Source: Bog-473 sp963755375 (lineage in GTDB: Bacteria > Actinomycetota > Acidimicrobiia > Acidimicrobiales > RAAP-2). Taken from it: 64,000 nt of DNA. The stretch's first letter is position 1. Each line of letters opens with the position of its first letter. Shown one piece after another: positions 27,875-36,386 of this stretch. The DNA lies in the NCBI GenBank assembly GCA_963755375.1, contig CAVWKG010000016.1, positions 1,860,001 through 1,924,000 on the forward strand, written 5' to 3'. The translations under genes were made by a program, and so were the position numbers. Under the pieces are notes generated by a model that did no database searches, was not told the origin of the DNA, and saw nothing but the letters and a program-made list of their open reading frames with translations.

Positions 27875-28818
27875 GGGCCCGTCACTTTTTTTGCGAAGTA
27901 GCCGATCGTGCGCTCAATCCCCTCCCGCAGCCCGGTGGTGGGCTCCCACCCGAGCTCGTTGCGGGCCAGCGTGATGTCGGGGCACCGCCGCGTCGGATCG
28001 TCGGTGGGGAGCGGCTCGAACACGATGGGTGCCGCCGAGCCGGTGACTTCCAGGACGAAGTGGGCCAGTTCGAGCATCGAGCGTTCGTCGGGATTCCCGA
28101 TGTTCACGGGGCCGACCACCGACGAGTCGAGGAGGGCCACCAGACCAGTGATCTCGTCGTCGACGAAGCAGAGGCTCCGCGTCTGACTGCCGTTCCCATA
28201 CACGGTCAACGGGTCACACCGCAGCGCCTGGACGATGAAATTGGAGACGACGCGGCCGTCGCCCACCGACAATCGGGGGCCGTACGTGTTGAAGATGCGG
28301 GCAATGCCGACGTTGACACCATGCGTCCGGTGCATCGCCATGGTCAGGCTCTCAGCGAAACGCTTGGCCTCGTCGTAGACACTGCGCGGCCCGGTGGGAT
28401 CGACGTTGCCCCGGTAGCTCTCCACCTGGGGGTGCACCTCAGGGTCGCCGTAGACCTCGCTGGTGCTCCCCATCAAAAACCGCGCGTCGTGCTCCCGGGC
28501 CAGCTCGAGCAGCCGCCGTGTGCCCTCGCTCCCCACGGCCAGGGTGTCGAAGGGGCGGGCCAGATACGCCGGCGGTGACGCCGGTGAGGCCAGGTTCCAC
28601 ACGGCGTCGACCTTCGACCCGTCAGGCAACTCCACCTTCTCGCTCACGTTGGTGACGACGAGGCTGAAGCGGTCGTGGCCGATGAGGTGGGCCACGTTCT
28701 CCCGGGATCCGGTGGAGAGGTCGTCGAGGCAGACGACGGTATCGCCCCGCGCCACCAGCCGGTCGCACAGATGCGAGCCCAAGAAGCCAGCGCCACCGGC
28801 CACCACGACTCGGCTCAC
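27871..28818 (-). CDS. UDP-glucuronate decarboxylase (UDP-xylose synthase)
   Basis: Extended SDR converting UDP-glucuronate to UDP-xylose. Diagnostic UXS features: VVVAGGAGFLGSHLCDRL, LASPASPPAYLARPFDT, GSTSEVYGDPEVHPQ, GPRSVYDEAKRFAE (Tyr and Lys of the active site), ARIFNTYGPRLSVGDGRVV, and YGNGSQTRSLCFVDD. 315 residues is typical. GTG 28818 is chosen because it gives the exact N-terminus of the family and overlaps the UDP-glucose dehydrogenase stop by 4 nt; a longer frame upstream has no support. Directly uses the product of the preceding gene. Confidence 0.92.
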   Translation of the reverse strand: MSRVVVAGGAGFLGSHLCDRLVARGDTVVCLDDLSTGSRENVAHLIGHDRFSLVVTNVSEKVELPDGSKVDAVWNLASPASPPAYLARPFDTLAVGSEGTRRLLELAREHDARFLMGSTSEVYGDPEVHPQVESYRGNVDPTGPRSVYDEAKRFAESLTMAMHRTHGVNVGIARIFNTYGPRLSVGDGRVVSNFIVQALRCDPLTVYGNGSQTRSLCFVDDEITGLVALLDSSVVGPVNIGNPDERSMLELAHFVLEVTGSAAPIVFEPLPTDDPTRRCPDITLARNELGWEPTTGLREGIERTIGYFAKKVTGP

Positions 28819-30131
28819 TGGCGCCCGATCCCCGAATATTGGAACCCCATGCGCCTTACGGCGGCCGGATCGAGCAGGTTGCGGGCGTCGACGATGTTGG
28901 GCTCGGCCATGGCGGCCAGCACGCGAGAGAAGTCGAGCCAGCGGAACTCGTCCCACTCGGTGAGCACGACCAGAGCCCGGGCCCCGGCTACTGCAGCGTA
29001 GGGGTCGGCCCGGAGCTGCAGGTCATGCAGGTCGGGGACGTCAGTCTCGGCATCGACTGTGGGATCGAATGCCTGGACCGTGGCCCCCAGTCCCGCCAAG
29101 CGATGGGCGATTTGGAGGCTCGGCGAGTCGCGTCGATCGTCGGTGTTGGCCTTGAAGGTGAGGCCCCAGACGGCGATTGTCGCACCGCTTGCCGAACCAC
29201 CGCAGGCCGCTTCGACCTTGGCCACGACGCGGGACAGCTGCTCGTCGTTTGAGGCGATGGCTCCGGCCAGAAGCGAGAAGTCGTAGCCCGCCTCTCCGGC
29301 GATATGGAGCAGTGCCCGCGTGTCCTTCGGCAGGCACGAACCGCCCCAGCCCGGTCCGGGCCGGAGGAATTCGAACCCGATGCGCTTGTCGTAGCCCAGG
29401 CCGAGCAGCACGTCGCGTGCGTCAGCCCCCACCTCTTCGCACAAACCGGCGAGAGCGTTCACGAAACTCAGCTTGGTGGCGAGGAACGCGTTCGACGCGT
29501 ACTTGATCGTCTCCGACGTTGTGGCGTCGGTCACGATCAGAGGCGCCTTGGTCGACGAGAACAGCTCCCCCACCCTGGCCGCCGCCCGCGAGTCATCTGC
29601 GCCGACGACGATCCGGTCCGGGTTGAGGCTGTCGACCACGGCCGTGCCCTCTCGGAGGAACTCGGGGTTGGAGACGACCCCGATGTCGGGGCGACCGATC
29701 ACCCGCTCGACCATGTTGGCTGAGCCCACCGGTACGGTCGATTTGTTGACCACGATGGCGCCGGGCTCCAAGTACGACGCGATCTCCTTGGCTGCCGCTT
29801 CGACGTACGACAGGTCGGCCGAGCCGTCGGCGCTCTGTGGTGTCGGCACGCATAAGAAGACGAACTCCGCCCCCGTCACCGCGTCGACCGCAGAGTCGGT
29901 GAAGGATAGGTTGCCCGCCGAGACCACGCCGTCAACCAGCTCGTCGAGCCCAGCCTCGACAATCGGCATCCGACCGGAGCGCAGCGCGGCCAGCCTGAAT
30001 GGTTCGTGCTCGGCCAGCACCACCCGGTGGCCGAAGTGGGCCAACGTCGCCGCGGTCGGGAGGCCCACGTAGCCGGCCCCGATCACGGCCACCGTGCGCC
30101 GGTCCGTACGGCCGTTGCCCGACGAGCTCAC
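28815..30131 (-). CDS. UDP-glucose 6-dehydrogenase
   Basis: 438 residues, converts UDP-glucose to UDP-glucuronate with two NAD+. VAVIGAGYVGLPTAATLAHF, LCVPTPQSADGSADLSYVEA, NKSTVPVGSANMVER, SNPEFLREGTAVVDSLNPDR, KYASNAFLATKLSFVN, then GPGWGGSCLPKDTRALLH with the catalytic Cys near residue 266 and GLTFKANTDDRRDSPS are all of the UGDH/TuaD group. GTG 30131 is the true start: it overlaps the stop of rfbD by 4 nt. A much longer upstream open frame has no family support. Feeds the UDP-xylose synthase downstream. Confidence 0.95.
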   Translation of the reverse strand: MSSSGNGRTDRRTVAVIGAGYVGLPTAATLAHFGHRVVLAEHEPFRLAALRSGRMPIVEAGLDELVDGVVSAGNLSFTDSAVDAVTGAEFVFLCVPTPQSADGSADLSYVEAAAKEIASYLEPGAIVVNKSTVPVGSANMVERVIGRPDIGVVSNPEFLREGTAVVDSLNPDRIVVGADDSRAAARVGELFSSTKAPLIVTDATTSETIKYASNAFLATKLSFVNALAGLCEEVGADARDVLLGLGYDKRIGFEFLRPGPGWGGSCLPKDTRALLHIAGEAGYDFSLLAGAIASNDEQLSRVVAKVEAACGGSASGATIAVWGLTFKANTDDRRDSPSLQIAHRLAGLGATVQAFDPTVDAETDVPDLHDLQLRADPYAAVAGARALVVLTEWDEFRWLDFSRVLAAMAEPNIVDARNLLDPAAVRRMGFQYSGIGRQ

Positions 30132-31051
30132 TCGGCCGACAGCCGTGCCTGGATGGCGGGGACGAGCCGGGCCAGGCCGTCCTGCCAGTCGGGCAGGGCG
30201 GGGAGGCCACTCAGACGAAGCGCCATGTTGTCGAGCACCGAGTTGGCCGGGCGGGTGGCGGGGCGGGGCGGGTCGAGCTCCACAGTCCTGATCGGCCGCA
30301 CCCGCTCGGGGTCGGCCCCGGCTTCGGCCAGCACCGCCCGCACCAGTCCCCACCAGGTGGTGGCGCCGCTGTTGGTCGCGTGGAAGATCCCGGGCCGGCG
30401 ATCGAGCCCGAGGGTCACGATGACGGGCGCCAGGTCGGCCGTGAATGTGGGCGACCCGTGCTGGTCGTCGATGAAGCGCAGCTCGCCGTTGCCCTCGGAG
30501 GCCAGGCGCAGGGCGGTCACCACCATGTTGGCGCCATGGGCGCCGCACACCCAGCTGGTGCGCACGATGGTGGACCCGGGCCGGCACTCCCGCTCGCCGG
30601 CCAGCTTGGAGGCGCCGTACACGGAGGTTGGGTTGGGGGCGTCCCACTCCCGGTAGGGGCGATCGCCCGTGCCGTCGAAGACGTAGTCGGTCGAGACATA
30701 GACCATGTGCGCCCCCAGTAGTGCGGCGGCCTCGGCGACATGGCGGGTGCCGATACCGTTGACGGCGAAGGCTGTGTCGACCTCGGTCTCGCACAGGTCG
30801 ACCGCGGTGAGCGCACCACCGTGGAGGACGAGCTCGGGACGGAACGCCGCAAAAGTCGTAAGGACGGCGTCCCGATCATCGACCCGCATCGTGTCGATGT
30901 CGGTGGCCAGCACCTCGTGGTCGAGACCAGGCCGGGGACCTTCAGGGCCGAGCAGCGCGCAGCGCCGGCCGCCGGCCGGCACCCTCCCGGCCAGGCAGTC
31001 CAGAAGGTCACGGCCCAGCTGCCCGTCGGCGCCGGTGATCAGGATCCGCAC
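30128..31051 (-). CDS. rfbD: dTDP-4-dehydrorhamnose reductase
   Basis: Last step of dTDP-L-rhamnose synthesis. MRILITGADGQLGRDLLDCL, VDLCETEVDTAFAVNGIGTR, MVYVSTDYVFDGTGDRPYRE, SVYGASKLAGERE (Tyr/Lys), VRTSWVCG and FIDDQHGSPTFTADLA are RmlD hallmarks. An Arg/Pro-rich insert after residue 20 (GRVPAGGRRCALLGPEG) is unusual. 307 residues. Lies 3 nt after rfbB. The other two rhamnose genes, rfbA and rfbC, are not in the window. Confidence 0.95.
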   Translation of the reverse strand: MRILITGADGQLGRDLLDCLAGRVPAGGRRCALLGPEGPRPGLDHEVLATDIDTMRVDDRDAVLTTFAAFRPELVLHGGALTAVDLCETEVDTAFAVNGIGTRHVAEAAALLGAHMVYVSTDYVFDGTGDRPYREWDAPNPTSVYGASKLAGERECRPGSTIVRTSWVCGAHGANMVVTALRLASEGNGELRFIDDQHGSPTFTADLAPVIVTLGLDRRPGIFHATNSGATTWWGLVRAVLAEAGADPERVRPIRTVELDPPRPATRPANSVLDNMALRLSGLPALPDWQDGLARLVPAIQARLSAE

Positions 31052-31054
31052 CGC

Positions 31055-32065
31055 TCAGCTATCTCCGGTTCCCCAGGACCCTTCAGCAATGGGCGCCCGG
31101 GCCCGCAACGGCTCCCACCACTCCCTGTGCGCCGCGTACCACGCCACGGTGTCAGCGAGACCCTGTTCCCAGTCCACCGATGGCGACCAGCCCAACTCGT
31201 TGCGCAGCTTCGAGGCGTCGAGGACATAGCGCCGGTCGTGTCCCGGACGGTCGGGCACAATCGTCTTGAGCGACTCCGGCTTGCCGAGGGCAGCGAGGAT
31301 GCGGTCGGCCACCTCCATGATGGACGCCTCCACACCGCTGCCGACGTGGTACGTCTCCCCCACCCGACCCCGGGCGAGCACAGCATCGATGGCCGTGCAG
31401 TGGTCGTGGACGTGCAACCACTCGCGGCGGTTCTCCGTACTGGCGTAGAGCGTGAGCGCCTGATCGTCCAGTGCGAGTGCGCAGAAGTGTGGGATCAGCT
31501 TCTCGGGGAACTGGTAGGGGCCGTAGTTGTTGGCGCAGTTGGTAATGGTGATGGGGAGCCCGTAGGTCTCTGCGTAGGCCCGGACCGCATGGTCGGCCCC
31601 GGCTTTCGAGGCGTTGTACGGCGTGCGGGGCCGGTAGGGGGAGTCCTCGTGGAAGACCTCGTCGGCGTCGAGCGGCAAGTCCCCGTAGACCTCGCAGGTC
31701 GAGACGTGGTGGAAGCGAGCCACGCCCGCCTGGCGAGCCGCCTCCAACATGGTCTGGGTCCCGAGGACGTTCGTTCGGAAGAACAGGCCGGGGTTGAGCA
31801 CCGCCAGCGAGTTGTGCGACTCCGCGGCAAAGTGGACGATCGTGTCGATCTCCTCGCCCTGCAACGCTTTCTCGGCGGCCTCGGGGTCGCCGATGTCGCC
31901 CTGGACGAAGACGATCCTGTCCTCGATGTCGGACAGGCTGGGTCGGTTGCCGGCGTAGGTGAGGACGTCGTAGACGACCACATGGTCCTCGGGGTGCTCT
32001 TCGACCCAGTAACGGGCGAAGTTCGACCCGATGAAACCGGCACCTCCCGTGACGAGAAGGCGCAT
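31055..32065 (-). CDS. rfbB: dTDP-glucose 4,6-dehydratase
   Basis: Second step of dTDP-rhamnose synthesis. RLLVTGGAGFIGSNFARYWV, HFAAESHNSLA, STCEVYGDLPLDAD, TPYNASKAGADHAVRAY (active-site Tyr and Lys) and ITNCANNYGPYQFPEKLIP, then HVHDHCTAI. ATG 32065 gives 336 residues, the normal length; a longer frame upstream is not supported. TAATAT lies 10 nt before the ATG. First gene of a seven-gene operon running to 25188 with gaps of 3-7 nt or 4-nt overlaps throughout. Its promoter lies over the last codons of birA. Confidence 0.95.
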   Translation of the reverse strand: MRLLVTGGAGFIGSNFARYWVEEHPEDHVVVYDVLTYAGNRPSLSDIEDRIVFVQGDIGDPEAAEKALQGEEIDTIVHFAAESHNSLAVLNPGLFFRTNVLGTQTMLEAARQAGVARFHHVSTCEVYGDLPLDADEVFHEDSPYRPRTPYNASKAGADHAVRAYAETYGLPITITNCANNYGPYQFPEKLIPHFCALALDDQALTLYASTENRREWLHVHDHCTAIDAVLARGRVGETYHVGSGVEASIMEVADRILAALGKPESLKTIVPDRPGHDRRYVLDASKLRNELGWSPSVDWEQGLADTVAWYAAHREWWEPLRARAPIAEGSWGTGDS

Positions 32066-32075
32066 AGTGCGGTCG

Positions 32076-32081
32076 ATATTA
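32076..32081 (-). promoter_or_regulatory. -10 box TAATAT of the rfbB operon
   Basis: A strong TAATAT on the minus strand, 10 nt before ATG 32065, in a local AT-rich island; overlaps the birA stop codon. The leader would be only about 3-4 nt. Confidence 0.5.
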
Positions 32082-32858
32082 GCCCATGCCTCGAACCCCT
32101 TCTTGGCCCTGGTGGGGGCGCAGATGGACCACATCGCCTGCGCTCACGGGCCGGGGGCCCAAGGCCGTCTCGACCACCAGACGGCCGGCGTCGTCGATGG
32201 CGCTCGCCCGGCCGATCAGCTCCTCCCCGGCCAGGATCACCCGCACCTCCTGGCCCAGCGTGGCGCAGCGCCTGCGTACCTCGTCCGCCAGTGTCTGGCG
32301 CCCGTCCGCCGCTTCGAGCAGGGCGCACCGCGGCGCCAGGGCCAGGAGCAGGTGGTCGAGGAGGACCCGGCGGTCCACCGGCTGCGCGCTGCTACCCCGG
32401 TTGAACTCCAGGCAGGTGCCCCTGGCCTCGTCGGGACCTGGCCAGGCCACGTTGATCCCGATACCGACGACGACCGCGACGGGGGAGGGTCCGACGAACT
32501 CCGCCTCGGCCAGGACCCCAGCCAGCTTGGCACCGTCGAGCAGCAGGTCGTTGGGCCACTTCAGCGCCGGTTCTACCCCGGCGACCTCCCGACACGCGTC
32601 GGCCCCGGCCAGCGCCAGGGCGCCTGCACACAGGTGTACGTCGCTGCCATCACAAACGGGCCGGAGGAGGACCGAGGCGAGCAGATTCGCCCCCGGCGGC
32701 GACTCCCATCGACGGTCGAGACGCCCGCGGCCAGCCGTCTGGTGGTCGGCGACGGCGACCAGGCCATCCGGCGCCCCCTGGCGCGCCAGGTCATGCACGT
32801 AGGTGTTGGTGGAGCCGACCTCGTCGAGCCAGTGGATGTCCCACTTGCCGCCCCACAT
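32079..32858 (-). CDS. birA: Biotin--[acetyl-CoA-carboxylase] ligase
   Basis: Attaches biotin to BCCP. DEVGSTNTYVHDLARQG, ADHQTAGRGRLDRRWESPPG (biotinyl-AMP site), LKWPNDLLLDGAKLAGVLAE and VVVGIGINVAWPG are the catalytic core; the SH3-like C-terminus has ASAIDDAGRLVVETALG. No N-terminal HTH, so it is monofunctional. ATG 32858 is preferred over GTG/ATG further out because TATGGT lies 7 nt upstream. Divergent from accC, whose biotinyl domain it should modify. Confidence 0.93.
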   Translation of the reverse strand: MWGGKWDIHWLDEVGSTNTYVHDLARQGAPDGLVAVADHQTAGRGRLDRRWESPPGANLLASVLLRPVCDGSDVHLCAGALALAGADACREVAGVEPALKWPNDLLLDGAKLAGVLAEAEFVGPSPVAVVVGIGINVAWPGPDEARGTCLEFNRGSSAQPVDRRVLLDHLLLALAPRCALLEAADGRQTLADEVRRRCATLGQEVRVILAGEELIGRASAIDDAGRLVVETALGPRPVSAGDVVHLRPHQGQEGVRGMG

Positions 32859-32865
32859 GGCAGAC

Positions 32866-32871
32866 ACCATA
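32866..32871 (-). promoter_or_regulatory. -10 box TATGGT for birA
   Basis: TATGGT on the minus strand, 7 nt before ATG 32858: leaderless layout. Confidence 0.5.
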
Positions 32872-32917
32872 GGGCGCGTGCAATTGTGAAGGCCCGCCTC
32901 AGGGAGGAAAGGCCAGC

Positions 32918-34681
32918 GTGATCAAGAAGGTCCTCATTGCAAATCGCGGCGAAATAGCGGTCCGGGTGATCCGGACGTGTCGCGAGCTCGGTATCGGCAC
33001 GGTGGCCGTGTATTCCAACCTCGATCGAGACGCCCTGCACGTCCGCATGGCCGACGAGGCGTATGCCCTCGGCGGCGAGACCGCAGCCGAGAGCTACCTC
33101 AACACCGAGGCGATCCTCCACGCCATCGAGGAGAGCGGCGCCGACGCCGTCCACCCCGGCTACGGGTTCTTCTCGGAGAACACCGACTTCGCCCGCGCCA
33201 TCACCGAGCGCGGTGTCACCTTCATCGGACCACCGCCCGAGGCCATTGAGGTCATGGGCGACAAGATCAGTTCGCGCCTGGCCGCCGAGAAGGCTGGGGT
33301 AGAAGGGGTCCCCGGCCGCTCCGAACCGCTGACATCTGCCGATGAGGTGGTGGCGTTCGGCGACACCCACGGCTGGCCCGTCGCCATCAAGGCGGCCTAT
33401 GGCGGCGGCGGGCGCGGCATGAAGGTCGTCGCCTCGGCGTCGGAAGCCGCGGAGGCCATGGAGTCGGCGGCTCGTGAGGCCCAGGCCTACTTCGGCCGTC
33501 CCGAGATCTACCTGGAGCGCTACCTCGAATGGCCGCGGCACGTAGAAATGCAGGTGCTGGCCGACCAGCACGGCAACACGTTGTGGCTCGGCGAGCGTGA
33601 CTGTTCGGCCCAGCGGCGTCACCAGAAGCTCGTGGAGGAGAGCCCGGCACCCGACTTCCCCGACGAGGTCCGCCAGGACATGGGTGACGCCGCCGTCAAA
33701 GTCTCGCAGGCCTGCGGCTACTACAACGCAGGAACCGTCGAGTTCCTGTACCAGGACGGCGAGTTTTACTTCTTGGAGATGAACACTCGGCTGCAGGTGG
33801 AGCACCCGGTCACCGAGTTGGTCACCGGATTGGATCTCGTCGCGTGGCAAATCCGCATCGCGTCGGGCGAGGCGCTCGACTTCACCCAGGAGGACATCGG
33901 CCGGAACGGCCACGCCATCGAGGTCCGCATCAACGCGGAGGACCCCAGCGGCGGCCGTTTCTCCCCCTCCCCGGGCACCCTGACCTCGTTTCACGCGGCC
34001 TCGGGCCCGGGCGTCCGCCTCGATGCGGGCTATGAGTCCGGCGACTCGGTCTCGCAGTACTACGACAATCTCATCGCCAAAATGATCGTCTGGGCCCCTG
34101 ACCGCGAGGCGGCCCGGCGGCGCATGCTGCGCGCCATCGGCGAGACACGCATCACGGGTGTGGCCACCACGCTGCCGGCTCACCAGGTGATTCTGAGTCA
34201 CCCGGACTTCGCGGCGGCCACCCACTCGACCAGGTGGGTCGAGGACAGGCTTGACCTGAGCGACCTCGTCGTAGAGCCTGCCGGCGGGCCGGCGCCCGCT
34301 CCGGCCGAGGACGACGTGCCCACCGTGCAGCGTGACGTCACCGCCGAGGTCGACGGTCGACGCTTCTCTGTGCGCCTGTGGGTTCCCGACCTGGGCACGT
34401 CGACCGCCCCCGGGCGCGTCGCCGGCCGGACCAAGCGCGCCGCCACGGCGGCGGTCGCCGGCAGCGGGTCGGCGCAGGTCACCGTTCCCATGCAGGGGAC
34501 CATCGTCAAGGTCCTCGTCGCGGTGGGCGACGTCGTCGAGGTGGGCCAGTCGATATGTCTCCTCGAGGCGATGAAGATGGAAAACGCGGTCGCGGCGGAG
34601 AAGGACGGTGTGATCAAGGAGATAAGGGTCAGCGCCGGTGATTCCGTCGGTGCCGGCGACGTCGTGGCGGTGATCGAGTAG
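32918..34681 (+). CDS. accC: Acetyl/propionyl-CoA carboxylase alpha subunit (biotin carboxylase fused to BCCP)
   Basis: 587 residues. The biotin-carboxylase domain starts VLIANRGEIAVRVIRTCREL, with VHPGYGFFSEN, KAAYGGGGRGMKVV (ATP loop), ERDCSAQRRHQKLVEE, LEMNTRLQVEHPVTEL and EVRINAEDP. The C-terminal biotinyl domain has LLEAMKMENAV with the modified Lys near residue 551. GTG 32918 follows GGGAGGAAAGG. This single-chain form is the actinobacterial type that carboxylates acetyl-, propionyl- or longer acyl-CoA with a separate beta subunit, which is not in the window. Followed with no gap by an M20 amidohydrolase. Confidence 0.95.
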   Translation: MIKKVLIANRGEIAVRVIRTCRELGIGTVAVYSNLDRDALHVRMADEAYALGGETAAESYLNTEAILHAIEESGADAVHPGYGFFSENTDFARAITERGVTFIGPPPEAIEVMGDKISSRLAAEKAGVEGVPGRSEPLTSADEVVAFGDTHGWPVAIKAAYGGGGRGMKVVASASEAAEAMESAAREAQAYFGRPEIYLERYLEWPRHVEMQVLADQHGNTLWLGERDCSAQRRHQKLVEESPAPDFPDEVRQDMGDAAVKVSQACGYYNAGTVEFLYQDGEFYFLEMNTRLQVEHPVTELVTGLDLVAWQIRIASGEALDFTQEDIGRNGHAIEVRINAEDPSGGRFSPSPGTLTSFHAASGPGVRLDAGYESGDSVSQYYDNLIAKMIVWAPDREAARRRMLRAIGETRITGVATTLPAHQVILSHPDFAAATHSTRWVEDRLDLSDLVVEPAGGPAPAPAEDDVPTVQRDVTAEVDGRRFSVRLWVPDLGTSTAPGRVAGRTKRAATAAVAGSGSAQVTVPMQGTIVKVLVAVGDVVEVGQSICLLEAMKMENAVAAEKDGVIKEIRVSAGDSVGAGDVVAVIE

Positions 34682-35860
34682 GTGAGCGCCTCGCCGATTC
34701 TCGCGTCGTCGGCCAAGGAAGCTGCAGCCGCGGTCGTCGACCGGCACCTCGACCAACTCCTCTCTCTGAGTCACTCGGTCCACGCCACGCCCGAACTGTG
34801 CTTCGCGGAGACCACATCGGCGAGCGCCGTCGCTGAGGCCCTGCGCGTCGGAGGGCTCCCGGTGCGCGAGGGTGTCTACGACCTGCCAACGGCGCTCGAG
34901 TCCTCGACGGGTGACGGGGAGCTCGTCGTGGCCGTGTGCGCCGAGTACGACGCCCTGCCCGACATCGGCCACGCCTGCGGTCACAACATCATCGCCGCCA
35001 CCGCGGTGGGGGCGGGATTGGCGCTGGCCGCCGTGGCGGATGAACTCGGGCTCACCGTGCGCGTGCTCGGGACCCCCGCCGAGGAAGGCGGTGGTGGCAA
35101 GGTGCTCATGCTCGAACGCGGCGCCTTCGCCGGCGTCCACGCCGCCATGATGGTCCACCCCTGGCCGACCGAGCGACTCACGGCCAGCTGCCTCGCCGTT
35201 GCGCACTACGACGTCCACTTCCGCGGACGCGAGGCCCACGCGTCGGCCGCGCCCTGGGAAGGAGTCAATGCACAGGACGCCCTGACGATTGCCCAAGTAG
35301 CCATCGGCCTGCTGCGTCAGCAGCTGCCCCCGGGAGACCAGGTGCACGGTGTCGTTACCCGGAGCTCGGCCGCCGCCAACGTCATCCCCGCCTCGGTCAC
35401 TGCGCGCTACATGGCTCGCTCGCGCACGGCCGAAGGACTCGCCGCCCTGCGGCCCCGGGTCGACGCGTGCTTCGAGGCGGGAGCGCTCGCCAGCGGCTGC
35501 TCGCTCGAGTACGAGGAGCTGTCGCCGGTGTACTCGCACATGGAGGCCGATCCCATTCTCCTGCAGGCGTACCGGGCCAACGCCGAGGCGCTCGGCCGGC
35601 ACTTCGATGCTGACGACGACGGGGCGCCGTTGCCGACGTTGTCGACGGACATGGCCAACGTCTCGCTGGCGATGCCGACCATCCACCCCCTCATCGGAAT
35701 AGAAGCGCACGGTGCCGTGAACCATCAGCGCGAGTTCGCCGCCGCCTGTATCAGCCCGTCGGCGGACGCGGCCGTGCGGGACGGCGCGGTCGCGCTGGCC
35801 TGGACGGCCATTGACGCTGCCACGGATCCGGCGCTACGCGAGCGGCTGCTCGGGGCATGA
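34682..35860 (+). CDS. M20-family amidohydrolase/peptidase
   Basis: 392 residues of the M20D group (aminoacylase/AbgB/PM20D2-like), hydrolysing an N-acyl amino acid or dipeptide. VCAEYDALPDIGHACGHNII has the first metal ligands, GTPAEEGGGGKVLMLE the catalytic Glu and ligand, and MMVHPWPTERLTAS, EAHASAAPWEGVNAQDA and NVSLAMPTIHPLIGI follow. GTG 34682 is directly adjacent to the accC stop, so it is co-transcribed. The link to the carboxylase is not explained by any known pathway. Confidence 0.9.
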   Translation: MSASPILASSAKEAAAAVVDRHLDQLLSLSHSVHATPELCFAETTSASAVAEALRVGGLPVREGVYDLPTALESSTGDGELVVAVCAEYDALPDIGHACGHNIIAATAVGAGLALAAVADELGLTVRVLGTPAEEGGGGKVLMLERGAFAGVHAAMMVHPWPTERLTASCLAVAHYDVHFRGREAHASAAPWEGVNAQDALTIAQVAIGLLRQQLPPGDQVHGVVTRSSAAANVIPASVTARYMARSRTAEGLAALRPRVDACFEAGALASGCSLEYEELSPVYSHMEADPILLQAYRANAEALGRHFDADDDGAPLPTLSTDMANVSLAMPTIHPLIGIEAHGAVNHQREFAAACISPSADAAVRDGAVALAWTAIDAATDPALRERLLGA

Positions 35861-36153
35861 TCACCGAGCACACGCTCCTTGAGGTGATCGCCGGACAGGA
35901 GGACTCCTTCGTCGAGGCGATGGACGGAGCGAAGGCCCTCATTGCCGCCAGCCCGGGCTTTGTCTCGCTGCGGGTCGAACGCTGCGTGGAGCGACCCAGC
36001 TGTTTCCTCCTGCTGGTGGAGTGGAAGCGCCTGGAGGACCACACGGAGGGATTCCGGGGCTCTGCTGCGTACCAGGAGTGGCGCGCGGCGTTACACCATT
36101 TCTACGACCCATTCCCGGTGGTGGAGCACTTCCAACCGGTCGTCAACGCCTGA
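35857..36153 (+). CDS. Antibiotic-biosynthesis-monooxygenase (ABM) domain protein
   Basis: 98-residue single-domain protein with the dimeric alpha-beta-barrel ABM fold: LLEVIAGQEDSFVEAMDGAK, PGFVSLRVERCVERPSCFLL, VEWKRLEDHTEGFRGSAAYQ and HHFYDPFPVVEHFQPV. Members are quinone-forming monooxygenases, heme degraders or of unknown role. It starts inside the stop codon of the M20 gene (ATGA), third gene of the accC operon. Confidence 0.88.
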   Translation: MITEHTLLEVIAGQEDSFVEAMDGAKALIAASPGFVSLRVERCVERPSCFLLLVEWKRLEDHTEGFRGSAAYQEWRAALHHFYDPFPVVEHFQPVVNA

Positions 36154-36199
36154 ATCGGTCGGGCGACTTCGGTCGTCATTGCAGAGTCCGTGAGCCGTG

Positions 36200-36372
36200 A
36201 TCTCAACGGAAGGACGCCCAACACGGAGCTCGAGATCGACACCCACAGTCAGAGCTTCACGGTCTTCCTTCACAGTCCCGGAACCCGTCTTTCCCGTCGT
36301 CGAAACACGCACACGAGCCCGCATCGTGGCGGATCTCGTCCGACCGAGATCTCACTCGAGGACATCCACTGA
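36200..36372 (+). pseudogene. Decayed copy of the 97-residue protein at 39465
   Basis: Two frames share ISTEGRP, TELEIDTHSQSFTVFLHSPG, TRL and SRPTEISLEDIH with STEWRPYWELDIDPLGKSFT, TVFLNESRTRL and SRTTELSLEDIH of the intact gene. The N-terminal half and the ECVHC pair are missing and the frame changes near the start. A TGA follows EDIH. Confidence 0.65.
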
Positions 36373-36386
36373 GCCCCGGCGAACGC

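Noticed and set aside
32573..35725. A 1050-codon minus-strand open frame
   Set aside because: Antisense shadow of accC and the M20 gene; no motif and no start.
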